Shown here: positions 12,961 through 14,331 of the stretch, one piece after another
How the letters are laid out: each line of letters begins with the position of its first letter
Position numbering within the stretch: the stretch's first letter is position 1
From: Clostridiales bacterium
Lineage (GTDB): Bacteria > Bacillota > Clostridia > Oscillospirales > Oscillospiraceae
Reading direction: 5' to 3'
Length of the DNA stretch: 14,331 bases
NCBI GenBank assembly: GCA_003522945.1
Contig: DPHR01000110.1
Span: forward strand, 825-15,155
Made by a program: the position numbers and the translations under genes
The notes under the pieces: model-generated
What the model was told of the DNA's origin: nothing
Seen by the model: only the letters and a program-made list of their open reading frames with translations
Databases searched by the model: none

Positions 12961-13269
12961 TTATTTATGCGCCGCGAAGTCCGCTTTTTTGAGGCAGAGT
13001 ACCTCGTAGCGGTCACCATCATACTTTCGGATGCCAAGACGGTCAAGAGCCGCCATTGCAAGGTCTTTCACACGGAATGTATTCCAGAAACTTGTCTCGT
13101 CCTCTGCGGCTTTCATCAGCCCGCTTTCTATCTCGGCATTCGTTTCGCCGCGTTCAACGATTTCCATGATTGCCGAAGCTTTGACAAGAAAGTTTTCATG
13201 GCTCAGCATAGGTACCAGCTCATCCGTTTGCATCTGTGGAATGTGATCCGTCAAACAGCCGCCCTTCAT
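12961..13269 (-). CDS. Small helical protein, HEAT-like (102 aa)
   Basis: Mostly alpha-helical by eye. LVPMLSHENFLVKASAIMEIVERG and VKDLAMAALDRLGI read like two HEAT-type helical repeats. Such proteins often act by protein binding; no specific partner can be named. AGGAG lies 8 nt before the ATG (complement 13267-13269). It is first of the five small genes and begins 26 nt after the stop of the deacetylase gene with no terminator between, so it may be read through from that gene. Confidence 0.72.
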   Translation of the reverse strand: MKGGCLTDHIPQMQTDELVPMLSHENFLVKASAIMEIVERGETNAEIESGLMKAAEDETSFWNTFRVKDLAMAALDRLGIRKYDGDRYEVLCLKKADFAAHK

Positions 13270-13295
13270 GCTTCTTTCTCCTAAAATCTTTTATT

Positions 13296-14331
13296 TTAAG
13301 ATAGATGCTCCATGATATCGTTGCCGGTGTCCGCGCCGACGAGCGAGCGGACAAGACCGAACCGGCGGCAGTCGTAGCGCGGGAATTCCTCGCTTGCAAG
13401 CGTCGGACGATGGGCGTACTGCAGCTGGCTCTCGTGGCAGAGCATGGCCTCCGAAGCAACTTCAAACGCCGTTTTGCCGCCGAAGCTCTCCAGCGGCGTT
13501 TCCACGTCGAGGAAGATCGGGTTTTCGTCGGCAAAGTGGAGATACAGCTTCGGCGTATCCCATACGCCGTACTGTGCGGCGCTCTCGGCATCGTACGAAA
13601 CATCCGCGGCGTACACGACGGCCTGTTCAAGCGCGAGCGCGTTGAGCCGGTGCGCGCCGTGACCGTATTCGCCCTCGCGGTCGTGCCCGACGGCGACGAG
13701 CGGCTTGAACCGCCGCAGCAGTCCCACCTGATAGGCGATGACGTTTTCCTCACCGAAGCTCTGCTGCGCCGCCTCGAGCGAAAGAACGTAATAGTCCGGG
13801 AACGGCCCGATGACCGGATAGTTCCGGATGCCCATCGTCCAGAGCGCGTCCAGAAGCTCCTGCGGGCGCGGCTGCCAGTCGTAATGATTCACGAGATACG
13901 CCACCTGCACCGCGAGCCCCCGGTCCACGCACTGCGCGGCAAGCGCGCCGAAGAAGATAACGTCATCGTCCGCGTGGCTCGGAAAGAGCAGCACATCCGC
14001 CTGCTCGCACGGCGGCTGCCAGACCTGCACGTCCGCCGGGGCCGCGCCGGTCGTAAAGAGGCGCACCTCGCAGAGCGGCGAGAGGCCGGAAAACTCGATA
14101 TCAAGCTCCGTCACCGCCTCCGGCAGCGCGAGATACTCGTGCAGAAAGCCGTACTCGCCGCCGGGGAGGTCCCCCGCAGCGGTATGGACCGTGAATGCTT
14201 CGCACGGGGTATACCAGTAAAGATAGAGAGCGGCGATGGGCGTTTCGGAGGAAATGCGCAGCGTGTTCCCGGTGCGGTAGTCGATGCGGGAGGTGCGGTC
14301 GCCGTCGCGGAGGATCGGCGTGTAGCCGCCG
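13296..14331 (-). CDS. PIG-L/LmbE-type deacetylase, 5' end beyond the window
   Basis: 344 residues are visible, open at the right edge. The C-terminal part is a PIG-L/LmbE domain: the zinc motif normally HPDDE appears as SHADDDVIFFG, and a later HDREGEYGHGAH supplies the second metal site. The family deacetylates N-acetylglucosamine-type substrates (zinc-dependent). The first visible 100 residues (YTPILRDGDRTSRIDYRTGNT, then beta-strands ending near VQVWQPP) look like a carbohydrate-binding-type beta domain; this is inference. The protein would then be an exported or surface sugar deacetylase. The signal region lies outside the window. An internal ATG at 14114 is not the start, because good coding sequence continues upstream in frame. 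Confidence 0.88.
   Translation of the reverse strand, partial: GGYTPILRDGDRTSRIDYRTGNTLRISSETPIAALYLYWYTPCEAFTVHTAAGDLPGGEYGFLHEYLALPEAVTELDIEFSGLSPLCEVRLFTTGAAPADVQVWQPPCEQADVLLFPSHADDDVIFFGALAAQCVDRGLAVQVAYLVNHYDWQPRPQELLDALWTMGIRNYPVIGPFPDYYVLSLEAAQQSFGEENVIAYQVGLLRRFKPLVAVGHDREGEYGHGAHRLNALALEQAVVYAADVSYDAESAAQYGVWDTPKLYLHFADENPIFLDVETPLESFGGKTAFEVASEAMLCHESQLQYAHRPTLASEEFPRYDCRRFGLVRSLVGADTGNDIMEHLS

Overview
The window looks like a chromosomal segment of a high-GC gut Firmicute, probably class Clostridia and Oscillospirales-like. The reasons are a T-box-controlled pheST operon, Gram-positive promoters and ribosome binding sites, an ECF-type vitamin transporter, a nnrD-lipoprotein-alr cluster resembling the Bacillus ydcC-alrA region, and dispersed structured repeats. 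Species assignment is inference. Most genes are GC-rich. Two stretches, about 7026-8830 and 11960-13270, are visibly poorer in GC and look acquired.

Layout from the left. The minus-strand pheS-pheT operon (pheT runs off the left edge) has a complete T-box leader with a Phe (UUC) specifier. Its promoter lies back-to-back with a near-consensus promoter that drives nnrD (NAD(P)H-hydrate dehydratase), a small lipoprotein gene and alr (alanine racemase) on the plus strand. A 131-bp palindromic repeat sits between the lipoprotein gene and alr. A bidirectional terminator separates alr from a convergent SAM-dependent methyltransferase gene.

The central part is the most unusual. A 43-bp fragment of the 3' half of a tRNA-Arg gene (6983-7025) and an intact tRNA-Arg(CCT) gene (9103-9179) are direct repeats flanking about 2.1 kb of lower-GC DNA. 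This DNA carries a marR-degV operon: a MarR-type repressor with two identical-format palindromic operators over its own promoter, followed by a FakB-like fatty-acid-binding protein. No integrase is visible. Each tRNA copy is followed within a few bases by two-hairpin structured repeats of about 101 nt (three copies, two variants).

To the right, a cobalamin riboswitch with its own promoter and terminator controls a 28-codon mini-gene that overlaps cbiL (cobalt-factor II/precorrin-2 C20-methyltransferase) by 4 nt. Convergent to cbiL is a pantothenate pair: an ECF S component (probably PanT) and coaX (type III pantothenate kinase), that is, uptake followed by phosphorylation. Their promoter -35 box is built into the terminator hairpin of the upstream gene. 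Next comes a minus-strand run of five very small genes (63-102 aa) of unknown function. One encodes a zinc-ribbon protein and one a HEAT-like helical protein. At the right edge lies a partial PIG-L/LmbE-type deacetylase gene with a beta-rich N-terminal region.

No CRISPR array, insertion sequence, transposase or complete mobile element was seen.
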